64,000 nt of DNA. Source: Roseiarcus sp963835885 (GTDB taxonomy: Bacteria; Pseudomonadota; Alphaproteobacteria; Rhizobiales; Beijerinckiaceae). Shown here in pieces: positions 7,937 to 16,861 of the stretch; the first letter of the stretch is position 1; every line of letters starts with the position of its first letter. The notes under the pieces are model-generated. The model searched no databases. It was given only the letters and a program-made list of their open reading frames with translations, and was not told the origin of the DNA. The translations under genes were made by a program, and so were the position numbers. The stretch spans positions 285,834-349,833 of the forward strand of contig CAWIHF010000039.1 of the NCBI GenBank assembly GCA_963835885.1. The letters run 5' to 3'.

Positions 7937-8490
7937 GCCGATAGCCGCTGAAACCGAGCCAATCGCCGACTGTCGAAATTTGTGTTTGTATTCAAGAGCG
8001 CAAATTTTTGTCGGATCGGCTAGACGTTCTTCGTCGCACGCAGAAAACAATTACGCTTTCAGATCAACGTGTTAACATAGATGAGAATAATCGAGTGGGA
8101 ATGATTTTGGCCCTTCCGGGCTGTTCCTTGCCTCGCCGCTGGCAGGGCCCGTGGTGGTGCTCGGCTTTCTCGCGACAGTCATCATTTCCGGCATCGAGAA
8201 CGCCGTCCTTGTCGGCGGCTTTGCCGCGCTCGACGCCGCCCCTGCAGCGTCGCCTGTTCTACACCGCCGCTTGAAGGCGGTCAGCCAGACGACCGCCGCC
8301 GCCCGGACCGACAGCGACGCCGATCCGTGCGGCTGAAGATCTGCTCCGGTTTTCGCAAGGGAGCGCAAGTCGAGCGCCGGCGACCGCTGGCGGCTTTCGG
8401 CGACCAGGACATTCCACCCAGGGCCGTCGGCGATCCGCTGCGCATTCGCGTTTGCGGCGTGGCGACCGCGCTGCGATGAACCCTCGAACC
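7937..8490. other. No intact gene; possible decayed membrane-protein remnant
   Basis: On the plus strand 8109-8336 encodes a glycine/alanine-rich hydrophobic stretch (FLASPLAGPVVVLGF, then GGFAALDAAP). It resembles part of the hydrophobic core of DUF1269-like general-stress proteins, but it has no convincing start and no C-terminal part. The remaining sequence up to 8490 has no gene I can support. Confidence 0.25.
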
Positions 8491-8901
8491 TCAAGGGCCA
8501 GGCTTGCGCGGCAACGCCGTCATGGCGTCGGCGGCGCGAGGCGGCAACGGATTTGCGCCGCTTCGAGGCCCAGGCGAAAAGAGGGCTGAGATCGCGAAGA
8601 CAACGAGCATCATGATGGCGAAGGCGCCAAACGCCACGATGATCTGCGTCTGCCCAAACCCGGTTTCAGCAAGTGGGCTATCCGGAGGACGGACATTGGG
8701 AGTCTTACCCTTCGGCAACAGCGCGACGAGATCGGCGGCGCTCGTTCTTGATGGGATCGCGCTCGCCGGCTCGTCCGGCAGCGCGTCAATCAACGCGGTC
8801 AACCGCACGGCAGCCGCTTCCCTCGGCATTCGTGCGAGGCTCGTGGCTTCCTTCCAGGGATCGACATCGAGCCGCGCAAGCGCGGAAAGGACGCTGAGCA
8901 T
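8491..8901 (-). CDS. Hypothetical membrane-anchored protein, 5' end probably damaged
   Basis: From the ATG at 8901 the product has 136 residues. It comprises a soluble N-terminal part (VDPWKEATSLARMPREAAA), a linker, one transmembrane helix (about residues 85-107, IIVAFGAFAIMMLVVFAIS) and a proline-rich tail. The same frame continues to look coding for about 24 residues upstream of this ATG (LIGSEFDKFLCASIGEDRNG) but reaches a stop at 8991 without any ATG, GTG or TTG. An ATG at 8981 is in another frame. The natural start may therefore be lost through a small indel, or be a CTG at 8973. Function unknown. Confidence 0.6.
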   Translation of the reverse strand: MLSVLSALARLDVDPWKEATSLARMPREAAAVRLTALIDALPDEPASAIPSRTSAADLVALLPKGKTPNVRPPDSPLAETGFGQTQIIVAFGAFAIMMLVVFAISALFSPGPRSGANPLPPRAADAMTALPRKPGP

Positions 8902-9094
8902 CGTTCCATTTCGATCCTCGCCGATCGAAGCGCATAGGAATTTGTCGAACTCCGACCCGATGAGCGGCGACAGAGCGGCATGGGTGGGTCATGTCAATAC
9001 CCGATTTCCCTTCTTGAACTCGGAAGCCCGGCGACGGAGGGACAATTTCGTTTGCCGTCGACCCTTGCAGATATCGACGCGACTGCACGGGCTC

Positions 9095-9520
9095 TTAGAG
9101 CCCGCTTGTCACGTCCGCGTCGACCTTCGCCGTCGTCACCGACTCAGCGAGAGGGTCGCAGGTCGGCGCCGTTGCGAGCGCCCGCTGAATCGCCTGATCC
9201 AGGTCCGACACACGGAAGGGCTTCCGAATGAGGACGGTGTCCGGTCCCAACGAAATGCCGCTCAATGCATGGCCGGTGACAAAAACATGCGGGACAAAGC
9301 CGCTTCGGAGAATCTCTTTGACCGCCGCGACGCCGCTCGCTTCGCCGAGTCCGACGTCGACGATCATCAGATCAGGGCGCCAATGAGAAGCGGCGGCCAC
9401 GGCGTTGGCGACATTGGTCTCCACGGCGCAAACCGCGTGGCCGAGACCCTCGAGCGTTTCGGCAAGCAATCCAGCGATCATCGCGTCGTCCTCCACGACC
9501 AGAGTGCGCAGTGCCTTCAT
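9095..9520 (-). CDS. Single-domain response regulator
   Basis: The 141-residue product is one receiver domain with no output domain. It has the acidic pocket VVEDDA near residue 8, the phospho-acceptor Asp in LMIVDVGLGEASG, the conserved Thr in VFVTGHA and the Lys in LIRKPF. The ATG at 9520 is preceded by GGGGGGAGG about 7 nt upstream. The upstream region carries copy 1 of the GTAGTTTCCGA element. Such stand-alone receivers often pass phosphate to a larger kinase; the giant hybrid kinase at 10.5 kb is the obvious candidate partner, which is inference only. Confidence 0.85.
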   Translation of the reverse strand: MKALRTLVVEDDAMIAGLLAETLEGLGHAVCAVETNVANAVAAASHWRPDLMIVDVGLGEASGVAAVKEILRSGFVPHVFVTGHALSGISLGPDTVLIRKPFRVSDLDQAIQRALATAPTCDPLAESVTTAKVDADVTSGL

Positions 9521-9589
9521 CGAATAACCTCCCCCCCGGGTTGCACGATAGACGTTCCTGAAGCCATGATACGGACCGCCGGTCGGCAA

Positions 9590-9610
9590 GAGCAGCCTCG
9601 GAAACTACTC
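9590..9610 (-). promoter_or_regulatory. Conserved GTAGTTTCCGA element, copy 1
   Basis: On the minus strand this reads GAGTAGTTTCCGAGG followed by CTGCTC, an imperfect dyad (GAGTAG/CTGCTC). It lies 69 nt upstream of the response-regulator start at 9520. Copies 2-5 at 10398, 16838, 19326 and 19451 share the core and a similar distance to a gene start. Confidence 0.6.
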
Positions 9611-9959
9611 ATGCCGCAACGATCGGCGCGAGCAAAGGATTTTGGCTGCGTCCAATTTTCGTCGCAGCCGGGAGAGCGGCGACCAGTGCGAGACCAGCTT
9701 GGACGAGCAGCAATGCGTCGGCCTGACGCTTGGAGCCAGCGACGGCGACCGTGATTCCCCGAGTACGCCGCGCGAACCACGAACGCGGCGAACCCGGCCG
9801 CACCGAGGCGACCACGAGCGCGCCGGCTGCGCCAAGCATCGGCGCGGCGCAAATCCAAACAGCGACGAGCGCGCAGCCCAGAGCAGTCGCGGCGCAGAGA
9901 AGGGTGAACAGCTGCAGGAGCGCGATGCGAGCGAAACATCCCGTCGATTGCGGCTCCAC
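9609..9959 (-). CDS. Small integral membrane protein
   Basis: The 116-residue product has two long hydrophobic stretches (about residues 10-50) and an arginine-rich middle, like the phage-holin-family/DUF1469-type proteins that often sit beside DUF883 genes. I used the GTG at 9959, preceded by GGAG at about 5 nt. The reading frame stays open for about 25 residues upstream into the previous gene but without a standard start. It lies 67 nt downstream of the DUF883-like gene on the same strand and is likely in its operon. Confidence 0.5.
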   Translation of the reverse strand: MEPQSTGCFARIALLQLFTLLCAATALGCALVAVWICAAPMLGAAGALVVASVRPGSPRSWFARRTRGITVAVAGSKRQADALLLVQAGLALVAALPAATKIGRSQNPLLAPIVAA

Positions 9960-10026
9960 ACCCGCTCCGCCAGCCTGAAGCGATGCGAAGCGACCTTGAC
10001 GAGATCGCTTGTTGTACAGGCTTGGC

Positions 10027-10320
10027 TCACCGCCGAAGCACGCGAGCGCCGATATACCCGACTCCGACCGCGATCGTCAGGGCGACAAGGGGCCGATTTT
10101 CGACGAAGAGGTTGAATGCCTTGGCCGAGCGCTCGCCCTCCGCTCCCGCTTGTTGGCGGAGGCTCCGTAGGCCCCGTTCAATTTGGTCGGCGGCGTTCTG
10201 AACCGAGATCGTCGCTCCGCCCTTGATGTGCTCGATCAGGCTCGCGACATCGCGTTTCAAGGCGAAAATATCCTCGCGAAGAACCGCGAGCTCCGGATCT
10301 GCGTTCATCGATGCGCTCAT
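10027..10320 (-). CDS. DUF883-like (ElaB/YqjD-type) membrane-anchored protein
   Basis: The 97-residue product has a helical, charged N-terminal part (LREDIFALKRDVASLIEHIK, then IERGLRSLRQQAGA) and a C-terminal anchor preceded by the family hallmark (ENRPLVALTIAVGVGYIG) with terminal arginines. Relatives are stationary-phase or stress proteins, some of which bind ribosomes at the inner membrane. The start at 10320 has GGGAGA about 10 nt upstream. Copy 2 of the GTAGTTTCCGA element is 77 nt upstream, in the divergent region shared with the giant kinase gene. Confidence 0.72.
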   Translation of the reverse strand: MSASMNADPELAVLREDIFALKRDVASLIEHIKGGATISVQNAADQIERGLRSLRQQAGAEGERSAKAFNLFVENRPLVALTIAVGVGYIGARVLRR

Positions 10321-10397
10321 GGCCGCCTGTCTCCCATCGCCACGAAACCGTCGGCCACGGCGATGCAAAGGCGACTATGATTGAGGTCTGCCGGCTG

Positions 10398-10418
10398 GGG
10401 AAGATTCGGAAACTACTC
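10398..10418 (-). promoter_or_regulatory. Conserved GTAGTTTCCGA element, copy 2
   Basis: The minus strand reads GAGTAGTTTCCGAATCTTCC. It lies 77 nt upstream of the DUF883-like start and 130 nt upstream of the divergent giant kinase start, so it could serve either or both. Confidence 0.6.
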
Positions 10419-10548
10419 ATCCCCCGGACGCGCGCTCCGCACAAGCGGAAGAGTCTTCCCCTGCCAAATGGGTCGCAATCGGGACAGAATTTTGCTATTG
10501 GCTCTCGCCCGCTCCATTGGAGCGTGGCTCCTCGAGAAAAATCGCCGA

Positions 10549-13500
10549 ATGCCTGGACGTCGTCCGCATCAACCCAAGACGGATCGACCGCGTTGGCTTC
10601 AGAGGCCGCTCTCCGCCAGCGGTCGGGCGGATTTTCCGATCGTCGCGATCGGCGCCTCGGCCGGCGGCCTTGACGCTTGCCGGAAGCTTTTGGACGCGCT
10701 GCCGGCGATTAACGGCATGACCTTCATCATCGTGCAGCACCTCGACCCGAGCCACGATAGCATGATGGTGGACCTGCTTGCCGGCCATACGTCGATGCCG
10801 GTTCTGTTGGCGACTGACGGAATGGCGATCGAGCGCGAGCGCGTCTATGTCATTCCGCCTGGCGTCTATCTTTCGGCCGACGAAAAGGGAGCCTTGCAGC
10901 TTTCGAAGCCGCAGGCGCGACATGGCGCGCGGCTCCCTTTCGACTTCCTCCTGAATTCTCTGGCTCGCGAATATGGAGCGCGCACCGTCTGCGTGGTGCT
11001 TTCCGGAACCGGCGCCGACGGCAGTCTCGGCCTGAAGGCGGTCAAGGACAAAGGCGGTCTCGTCATCGCGCAGGACTTCACCGAGGCCGACTATGACGGC
11101 ATGCCGCGCAGCGCCGTCGCAACCGGCGCAGTGGACCTGGTGCTCCGCGCCACGAAGATTGCCGAGGCGCTGGTCGCGCGCGAGCGAGGCCACGTCTTTG
11201 TCCTGGAGCCGAGGAAATCGCGCGCGCAAAAGTCGCTGGAGGATTTGCTGCCGGACATTATCGCTCTCCTGCGCACCAAGACGGTCCATGACTTCTCGCT
11301 CTACAAGCACGGGACGCTCGAGCGGCGCGTCGAGCGGCGGATGGCCCTGGCCGGGGTCAAAACCGCCGCCAAGTATCTCGACCTCTTGCTTCGCGACGCC
11401 CACGAACGCGATCAGCTCTCCAGGGATTTGCTGATCAATGTCACCGGCTTCTTTCGCGACGCGGCCGTTTTCGATTTTCTGGCCAAGAGCGTCATTCCCG
11501 ACCTTGTGCGCGACCACCCGGTCGATCGACCGCTGAGAGTCTGGGTCGCCGGTTGCAGTTCCGGCGAAGAAACCTATTCCCTCGCCATGCTCTTTCGCGA
11601 GCAGATCGACGCTTCGAAGAGCGAGATCAAATTGCAGATATTCGCGAGCGACGTCGATCCCGACGCGGTGGCAAGCGCCCGCGACGGCCTCTATCCCGAC
11701 TCGATCGAGGCCGACGTTTCGCCAAAGCGATTGGCCCGGTTTTTCTCCAAGGAGGATCGCAATTATCGGGTCTCGGCCGAACTGCGCTCGAACGTCGTGT
11801 TCACGGTGCATGACGTGCTCGCCGACCCGCCATTCGCGCGTCTCGATTTCGTGTCGTGCCGGAACCTGCTGATCTACCTTCTGCCGGAAGCGCAGGCCAA
11901 GGTCATCTCGATCATCCACTTCGCGTTGCGCGATGGCGGCTTTTTACTGGTCGGTGACGCCGAGACGATCGGGGTGGCCGACGGTCGGTTCTCCGTTATC
12001 TCCAAACCTCAGCGCATTTATCGGCGCGTCCGTGGCGCCCGACCGGGCGATTTCGGTCTGTCCTTGAGCGCCGGCGACGGCTTCCGGCCGCGCGCGCGTC
12101 CTGGCCCGGCGCCTATGCCTTCGCGCCAGATTGATCTTGCCGAACTGTGTCGACGAATGGTCCTGGAAGCCTACGGTCCGGCTGCGGTGCTGATCAACGG
12201 CAAACAGGAATGTCTCCACTTCCAGGGACCGATCGATCGTTATCTCAAAGTCGCATCGGGCCGCCCCGCGCATGATCTGATCGCCATGGCGCGCGAGGGC
12301 GTGCGCACGAAGCTGAGATCGGCGGTTCAGCGTGCGCTGCGCGAGAACGCGCGAGTCGTCGTGCCCGGCGGGCGGACGAAAGGCGAGGCTGCCGCCTCGT
12401 CATTCAGCATCGTCGTCACGCCGGCGCCACGTGAACGCGAGGACCTGTTGCTGGTCTGCTTTGTCGAGGAGCCGGAGCCGCAGGTTGTCGGGGGCGGCGG
12501 CATCGCGCCGGCTGACGCTCCGCGCGTTGTTGAGCTCGAGCGGGAGCTCGAAGCGACGAAGAGCGAACTGCAGAACACCATCCGCAACCTCGAGATCTCG
12601 AGCGAAGAGCAGACGGCGGTCAACGAGGATGCGTTGTCCGTCGCCGAAGAATATCAGTCGACGAACGAGGAGCTGCTCGCCTCCAAGGAGGAGCTTCAAT
12701 CGCTCAACGAGGAGCTGACCGCACTCAACAGCCAGCTGCAGGAAACACTCGAACGTCAGCGCAGGACCGCAGACGATCTGCAGAACGTGCTCTACAGCAC
12801 CAAAGTCGCGACGATTTTCCTCGACACGCGCTTCAACATCCGCTTTTTCACGCCCGCGACAAAAGCGCTTTTCAAAGTGATTCCGAGCGACGTGGGCCGC
12901 CCGCTCACCGATCTCAAGTCGCTTGCCGCCGACGACGCTCTCCTCGACGACGCCGAAACAGTTCTCACCCGCCAAACGCCCGTTGAGCGGGAAATCCAGG
13001 GTCAGAGCGGCGCATGGTTCGTGCGCCGGATCATGCCGTACCGCGCCAGCGACGAGAAGACCGAAGGCGTCGTTATCACATATGAAGACGTAACCGAACG
13101 GCGGCGTGCGGCGGATGCGCTGAGCGCCGCCAAGCGTGAGGCCGAATTGGCGAATATCGCCAAGACGCGCTTTCTTGCGGCGGCGAGCCACGATCTGCGA
13201 CAGCCATTGCAGACGCTCGCCCTCCTCCAGGGCTTGCTGGCGAAGAGAGTTGTCGGGGAAAAGGCTCAGCAGTTGGTCGAAGGCATCGATGAAGCCTTGG
13301 GCGCCATGACCGGCATGCTGAATACGCTGCTCGACATCAATCGGATCGAAGTGGGCGCCGTTGAGCCCGAAATCGGCGACGTCCCGGTGAACGACCTGTT
13401 CGACCGTCTGAGGGATGAACTGACTTACCACGCGCAGGCGGCAGGCCTCGGTTTACGCATCATGCCCTGCGCCTTGTCCATTCGAAGCGATCCGGGTCTG

Positions 13501-14946
13501 CTCGAGCAGATGATCCGCAACCTGATCTCGAACGCCCTGAAATACACCAAGCGCGGCAGGGTCCTCGTCGGCTGCCGACGGCGCCAGGGCAAATTGCGCA
13601 TCGAGATCTGGGACACCGGGATCGGCATCCCCCAGTCGGAGTTGCGGGCGATCTTCGACGAATACCATCAGGTGGACAATGCCGCCCGCCAGCGCAGCCA
13701 AGGCCTGGGCCTGGGGCTTTCGATCGTCAAAAGCCTGGGCGAACTGCTCGGCCATCCGATCCGGGTGCGCTCGCTGCCCGGAAAGGGGTCGGTCTTCTCG
13801 ATCGAAGTCCCGCTGACGCCGAGCGGCGTCCCTTCGCCGCCTGACCGTCGTGCGCGGCCGGCGGACGACGGCCCCACGCAAACGACCCTTCGCACCGCAG
13901 CGATCCTGATCATTGAGGACGACCCGGAAGTGCGCGAGAACCTCAAGCTGTTCCTGAACGAAGAGGGCTATGAGACTTCGTCGGCGGTCGACGGCCACGA
14001 CGCCCTGGAATTGCTGGCGCGCGGGACGACGCGACCCGGTCTGGTCCTCGCCGACTACAATTTGCCACACGGCATGAACGGGGTTCAAGTCTGTCAGAAA
14101 CTGAGGCAGGAGCTCGATCGGCAAATTCCATTTATCATTCTAACCGGCGATATTTCGACTGAGACCTTGCGCGATATCGCCCTGCACGACTGCGTTCATC
14201 TCAACAAACCCGTCAAACTGGGCGAGTTGACGCGGGCGATCGAGAAGCTCCTCGCCAAGCCGCCCGACCCGCACGTCCTACCTGCTCCTCACTCTGCTGA
14301 CGCCCTGAACGCTTCAGGCGGAGCCAGGATCATTGTCGTCGATGATGACGACCAGGTTCGTGAGGCGATACGAACCGTGCTCGAGGACGATGGCCGCGCC
14401 GTCGACACCTATGCAAGCTGCGAGGCGTTTCTTGACGCCTTTGATCCCGGCAAATCCGCGTGCCTGCTGATCGACGCCTATCTGCCGGTTATGAGCGGGC
14501 TCGAATTGCTCGAGAAGCTCCATGACGAGGGCCATCGCTTGCCGGCGATCATGATCACCGGCGACGCCGATGTGCCCATGGCGGTCAAAGCCATGAAAGC
14601 GGGCGCGCTGGACTTCATCGAAAAGCCGATCGGGCGCGAGGAACTGATAGCAGGCATCGAGCGGGCTCTCGAACTGTCTCAGGATTCCGGCAAATTGGCG
14701 AAGCTGCGCAAATCAGCGTCAGCTCATCTCGCGGGTCTCACGGCCCGACAACGCGACGTGATGGAAAGGGTGCTGGCGGGGCAGCCCAGCAAGAACATCG
14801 CAGCCGATCTCGGCATCAGCCAGCGCACGGTCGAAAACCACCGCGCCTCGATCATGAAGAGAACCGAGTTGAAGTCGCTGCCTGCATTAGCCAGGTTGGC
14901 GCTACTGGCTTCGGGGGCAGGAGAGGGGCCGTCAATTTCGCGTTGA
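10549..14946 (+). CDS. CheB-CheR-PAS hybrid histidine kinase with two receivers and LuxR-type output
   Basis: This is one 1465-residue protein. CheB methylesterase at about 30-215 has the catalytic Ser in IGASAGG, His in VQHLDPSHDS and Asp in GTGADG. CheR methyltransferase at about 230-490 has the SAM loop VWVAGCSSGEE. A coiled coil spans about 660-740 and a PAS domain about 745-850. HisKA at about 871 has the His in AAASHDLRQPLQT. HATPase motifs are NLISNALKY, DTGIGIP and GLGLGLSI. Receiver 1 has IIEDD and the Asp in LADYNLP. Receiver 2 is FixJ-like, with VVDDDD and LIDAYLP. A LuxR/FixJ helix-turn-helix covers about 1396-1450 (LTARQRDVMERVLAG, KNIAADLGIS). Signalling and transcription output are thus fused in one chain. 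The start is uncertain, as several upstream in-frame starts exist. Neighbours suggest a stress or envelope role rather than classical chemotaxis. Confidence 0.92.
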   Translation: MPGRRPHQPKTDRPRWLQRPLSASGRADFPIVAIGASAGGLDACRKLLDALPAINGMTFIIVQHLDPSHDSMMVDLLAGHTSMPVLLATDGMAIERERVYVIPPGVYLSADEKGALQLSKPQARHGARLPFDFLLNSLAREYGARTVCVVLSGTGADGSLGLKAVKDKGGLVIAQDFTEADYDGMPRSAVATGAVDLVLRATKIAEALVARERGHVFVLEPRKSRAQKSLEDLLPDIIALLRTKTVHDFSLYKHGTLERRVERRMALAGVKTAAKYLDLLLRDAHERDQLSRDLLINVTGFFRDAAVFDFLAKSVIPDLVRDHPVDRPLRVWVAGCSSGEETYSLAMLFREQIDASKSEIKLQIFASDVDPDAVASARDGLYPDSIEADVSPKRLARFFSKEDRNYRVSAELRSNVVFTVHDVLADPPFARLDFVSCRNLLIYLLPEAQAKVISIIHFALRDGGFLLVGDAETIGVADGRFSVISKPQRIYRRVRGARPGDFGLSLSAGDGFRPRARPGPAPMPSRQIDLAELCRRMVLEAYGPAAVLINGKQECLHFQGPIDRYLKVASGRPAHDLIAMAREGVRTKLRSAVQRALRENARVVVPGGRTKGEAAASSFSIVVTPAPREREDLLLVCFVEEPEPQVVGGGGIAPADAPRVVELERELEATKSELQNTIRNLEISSEEQTAVNEDALSVAEEYQSTNEELLASKEELQSLNEELTALNSQLQETLERQRRTADDLQNVLYSTKVATIFLDTRFNIRFFTPATKALFKVIPSDVGRPLTDLKSLAADDALLDDAETVLTRQTPVEREIQGQSGAWFVRRIMPYRASDEKTEGVVITYEDVTERRRAADALSAAKREAELANIAKTRFLAAASHDLRQPLQTLALLQGLLAKRVVGEKAQQLVEGIDEALGAMTGMLNTLLDINRIEVGAVEPEIGDVPVNDLFDRLRDELTYHAQAAGLGLRIMPCALSIRSDPGLLEQMIRNLISNALKYTKRGRVLVGCRRRQGKLRIEIWDTGIGIPQSELRAIFDEYHQVDNAARQRSQGLGLGLSIVKSLGELLGHPIRVRSLPGKGSVFSIEVPLTPSGVPSPPDRRARPADDGPTQTTLRTAAILIIEDDPEVRENLKLFLNEEGYETSSAVDGHDALELLARGTTRPGLVLADYNLPHGMNGVQVCQKLRQELDRQIPFIILTGDISTETLRDIALHDCVHLNKPVKLGELTRAIEKLLAKPPDPHVLPAPHSADALNASGGARIIVVDDDDQVREAIRTVLEDDGRAVDTYASCEAFLDAFDPGKSACLLIDAYLPVMSGLELLEKLHDEGHRLPAIMITGDADVPMAVKAMKAGALDFIEKPIGREELIAGIERALELSQDSGKLAKLRKSASAHLAGLTARQRDVMERVLAGQPSKNIAADLGISQRTVENHRASIMKRTELKSLPALARLALLASGAGEGPSISR

Positions 14947-14967
14947 GAAGCCGCGGCGCTTGCGCCT

Positions 14968-16071
14968 TCAACCCGCGAGAATATGACCGAAGGCGGCGAG
15001 CGGACGAACGCGTTCACACACGATCTTGGTCGCCGCCAGAATTGGCGCCGAAAGTATCGCGCCGGGGACGCCCCACAGCCAGAACCAGAACACGAAAGAG
15101 AAGATAACGAGAACCGGATTGAGCGTGAATTGTCTGGCGAGGAGCATCGGCGTCGCCGTCTCGCCCTCCATCACGTGGATGGCGACATAGAGCGCCGCCG
15201 GGAGCAGGGCTTGCCAGGTCGAGGCGATCGTGAGCGAGCCGGCGAATAGGAAAATGAAAAAGGCTGCGGCGGGGCCGAGAATTGGGACATAGTTCAGAAT
15301 GAATGCGACCGTCCCCCAAAGAACGGGATCGCCGACTCCGGTCGACCACATGACAAGGGCGGTCGCGGCGCCGACAAGGGCGTTCATCAGGGTAATTGTG
15401 AGGAGATAGGCGGAAATATCGCGTGCGATTTGCTGCGAGATGTCGACCGCCTGCCGCTTGCTTTTGAACCTGGGCAGGAGCTCGACGAACCGCCTCAGAA
15501 AGCTGTCCCCGGAAACAAGCAGGAAGTAGAGAAACAAGACAGTGGTGAACAGGCCGCTGGCGAAGCTTCGCGTCCCGGCAAAGACGCTCGAGAGAATTGC
15601 TCCGCCGTCCAAAGGCCCGGCCGTGCTTTGCTGTGGGCCCGCGGCGCCGAAATTGTTGGCCGCCGCCAGAAATGTCCGAAGCGTATCGATAGGGGCGGTG
15701 AGAAAGCTCAACCGCTCCTGAAGGCGGGGAACACCTTCGGGCAGCTTGGCTATCCACGCTTCGGCGGGTCCGGCGATGGCGGCGCCAAGTCCGACAATCG
15801 CCGCGACCACGACGAGAATGAGCAAGATCGCTCCCAGCGCCTTGGGCACGCGCAATCGTTCTAGCATGCGCAAGGCGGGCTGCATCAGAAGATTGAGCAT
15901 GACCGCGAACATCAATGGCAGGACAATGTCTCTGGCGACGTAGGCCGTCGTCAAAATCGCCAGAAAGAACATGCCGCCAAGAAAGAACGTCTTCGCATCG
16001 GACGGCAGAGGCATATCCGCCGATAATTCTTCAGGCGCTTCAATCTCAGGCCGCTGATCCGAATCCAACAT
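14968..16071 (-). CDS. AI-2E family (PerM/TqsA-type) membrane transporter
   Basis: The 367-residue product has about eight hydrophobic segments, including paired helices near the N-terminus (TFFLGGMFFLAILTTAYVAR) and the conserved C-terminal block FILNYVPILGPAAA. The family includes AI-2 exporters and Na+/H+ antiporters, so the substrate is unknown. The ATG at 16071 is preceded by GGAGC; the longer frame would need a TTG. It is convergent with the giant kinase gene, whose stop is 21 nt away. Confidence 0.85.
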   Translation of the reverse strand: MLDSDQRPEIEAPEELSADMPLPSDAKTFFLGGMFFLAILTTAYVARDIVLPLMFAVMLNLLMQPALRMLERLRVPKALGAILLILVVVAAIVGLGAAIAGPAEAWIAKLPEGVPRLQERLSFLTAPIDTLRTFLAAANNFGAAGPQQSTAGPLDGGAILSSVFAGTRSFASGLFTTVLFLYFLLVSGDSFLRRFVELLPRFKSKRQAVDISQQIARDISAYLLTITLMNALVGAATALVMWSTGVGDPVLWGTVAFILNYVPILGPAAAFFIFLFAGSLTIASTWQALLPAALYVAIHVMEGETATPMLLARQFTLNPVLVIFSFVFWFWLWGVPGAILSAPILAATKIVCERVRPLAAFGHILAG

Positions 16072-16089
16072 GGCGAAGCTCCGGATCAA

Positions 16090-16324
16090 TGCCCCACACG
16101 CTTAAGCGCAGATACCGGAATCCGAGTTTCGCTGGCGGCCCACAAACCAGAGCGCGATCACGACGATCACGAGAACGCCAACGAGTTCACCCGGCGTTCC
16201 AATCGATTTCGCTCGCTCTCAGTCCTCAAGCGCAAGTCGTGCGCCGCCGCGCCCTCCGCCAAAGACGCCTCGCCGGTCCAACACTTGGTGGTCCCCGTTC
16301 CGGTTGTCGACAACAGCGAAGGCG
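16090..16324. other. Intergenic, possible decayed membrane peptide
   Basis: The minus strand at about 16200-16110 encodes GELVGVLVIVVIALWFVGR followed by a stop, a typical tiny membrane-protein sequence. No ATG, GTG or TTG precedes it in frame, so I treat it as a remnant. Confidence 0.3.
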
Positions 16325-16507
16325 TCAAAGTCTCGGGCTCGATAAATTCAAGCCCCCGATACCCCCAACGAGCCAAAGCACCACGACAACGATGAGGAGC
16401 AGGCCAAGAACGCTTCCCAGCCCGGAGCCTCCGTAGCGGCCATGAGCGTAGTACCCTCCGCCGCCAAAGAGAAAAATCAAGACGAGGATAATTAGAATCG
16501 TGCTCAT
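16325..16507 (-). CDS. DUF3309-like small membrane protein
   Basis: The 60-residue product consists of two hydrophobic helices (STILIILVLIFLFGGGG and VLGLLLIVVVVLWLVGGIG) around a Tyr/Gly-rich loop, HGRYGGSGLGS. It resembles the DUF3309 peptides that are common near stress genes in Rhizobiales. The ATG at 16507 is used. It follows csbD by about 50 nt on the same strand and is probably in the same transcript. Confidence 0.7.
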   Translation of the reverse strand: MSTILIILVLIFLFGGGGYYAHGRYGGSGLGSVLGLLLIVVVVLWLVGGIGGLNLSSPRL

Positions 16508-16559
16508 GACATCGCCTCTCGTCAATTTTTGAACGCACCGGCCGTGCCGGAGGTATCGA

Positions 16560-16742
16560 TTACTTCTTCACTGCGTCGCTGACCGCGTCGTTCAGGCCGC
16601 CGACGGCGTTTTGAATTTTGCCGACGGCCTTGTCGGTCTTGCCGTCGCTCTGCAACTTGGCGTCGCCGATAGCCTTGCCGATGGCCTCCTTCGCCGCGCC
16701 TTTGACTTCCTTGATCGAACCGGCGACTTTGTTCTTGTCCAT
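16560..16742 (-). CDS. CsbD family stress protein
   Basis: The 60-residue product begins MDKNKVAGSIKEVKGAAKEA and has the repeating Gly/Lys/Ala pattern of the CsbD family. These proteins are induced by general stress in many bacteria, but their molecular role is unknown. The ATG at 16742 has GGGAGAG about 7 nt upstream. Copy 3 of the GTAGTTTCCGA element lies 95 nt upstream. Confidence 0.9.
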   Translation of the reverse strand: MDKNKVAGSIKEVKGAAKEAIGKAIGDAKLQSDGKTDKAVGKIQNAVGGLNDAVSDAVKK

Positions 16743-16837
16743 GATTGGCTCTCCCTGCCACTTGCGAAGACGCGACGGCCCTTGGACTTGCGCTGCTCGG
16801 GTCCGCCATTGATACGGTAGAGGAGAAATTCGAGAGC

Positions 16838-16858
16838 GGGCAGCCTCGGAAACTACTC
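16838..16858 (-). promoter_or_regulatory. Conserved GTAGTTTCCGA element, copy 3
   Basis: The minus strand reads GAGTAGTTTCCGAGG then CTGCCC. It is identical to copy 1 at 20 of 21 positions and lies 95 nt upstream of the csbD start. Confidence 0.62.
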
Positions 16859-16861
16859 ATT

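Noticed and set aside
8380..8470. Plus-strand stretch GDPLRIR resembling a histidine-kinase N-box region
   Set aside because: Only one short motif, no flanking kinase motifs and a stop soon after; likely chance.
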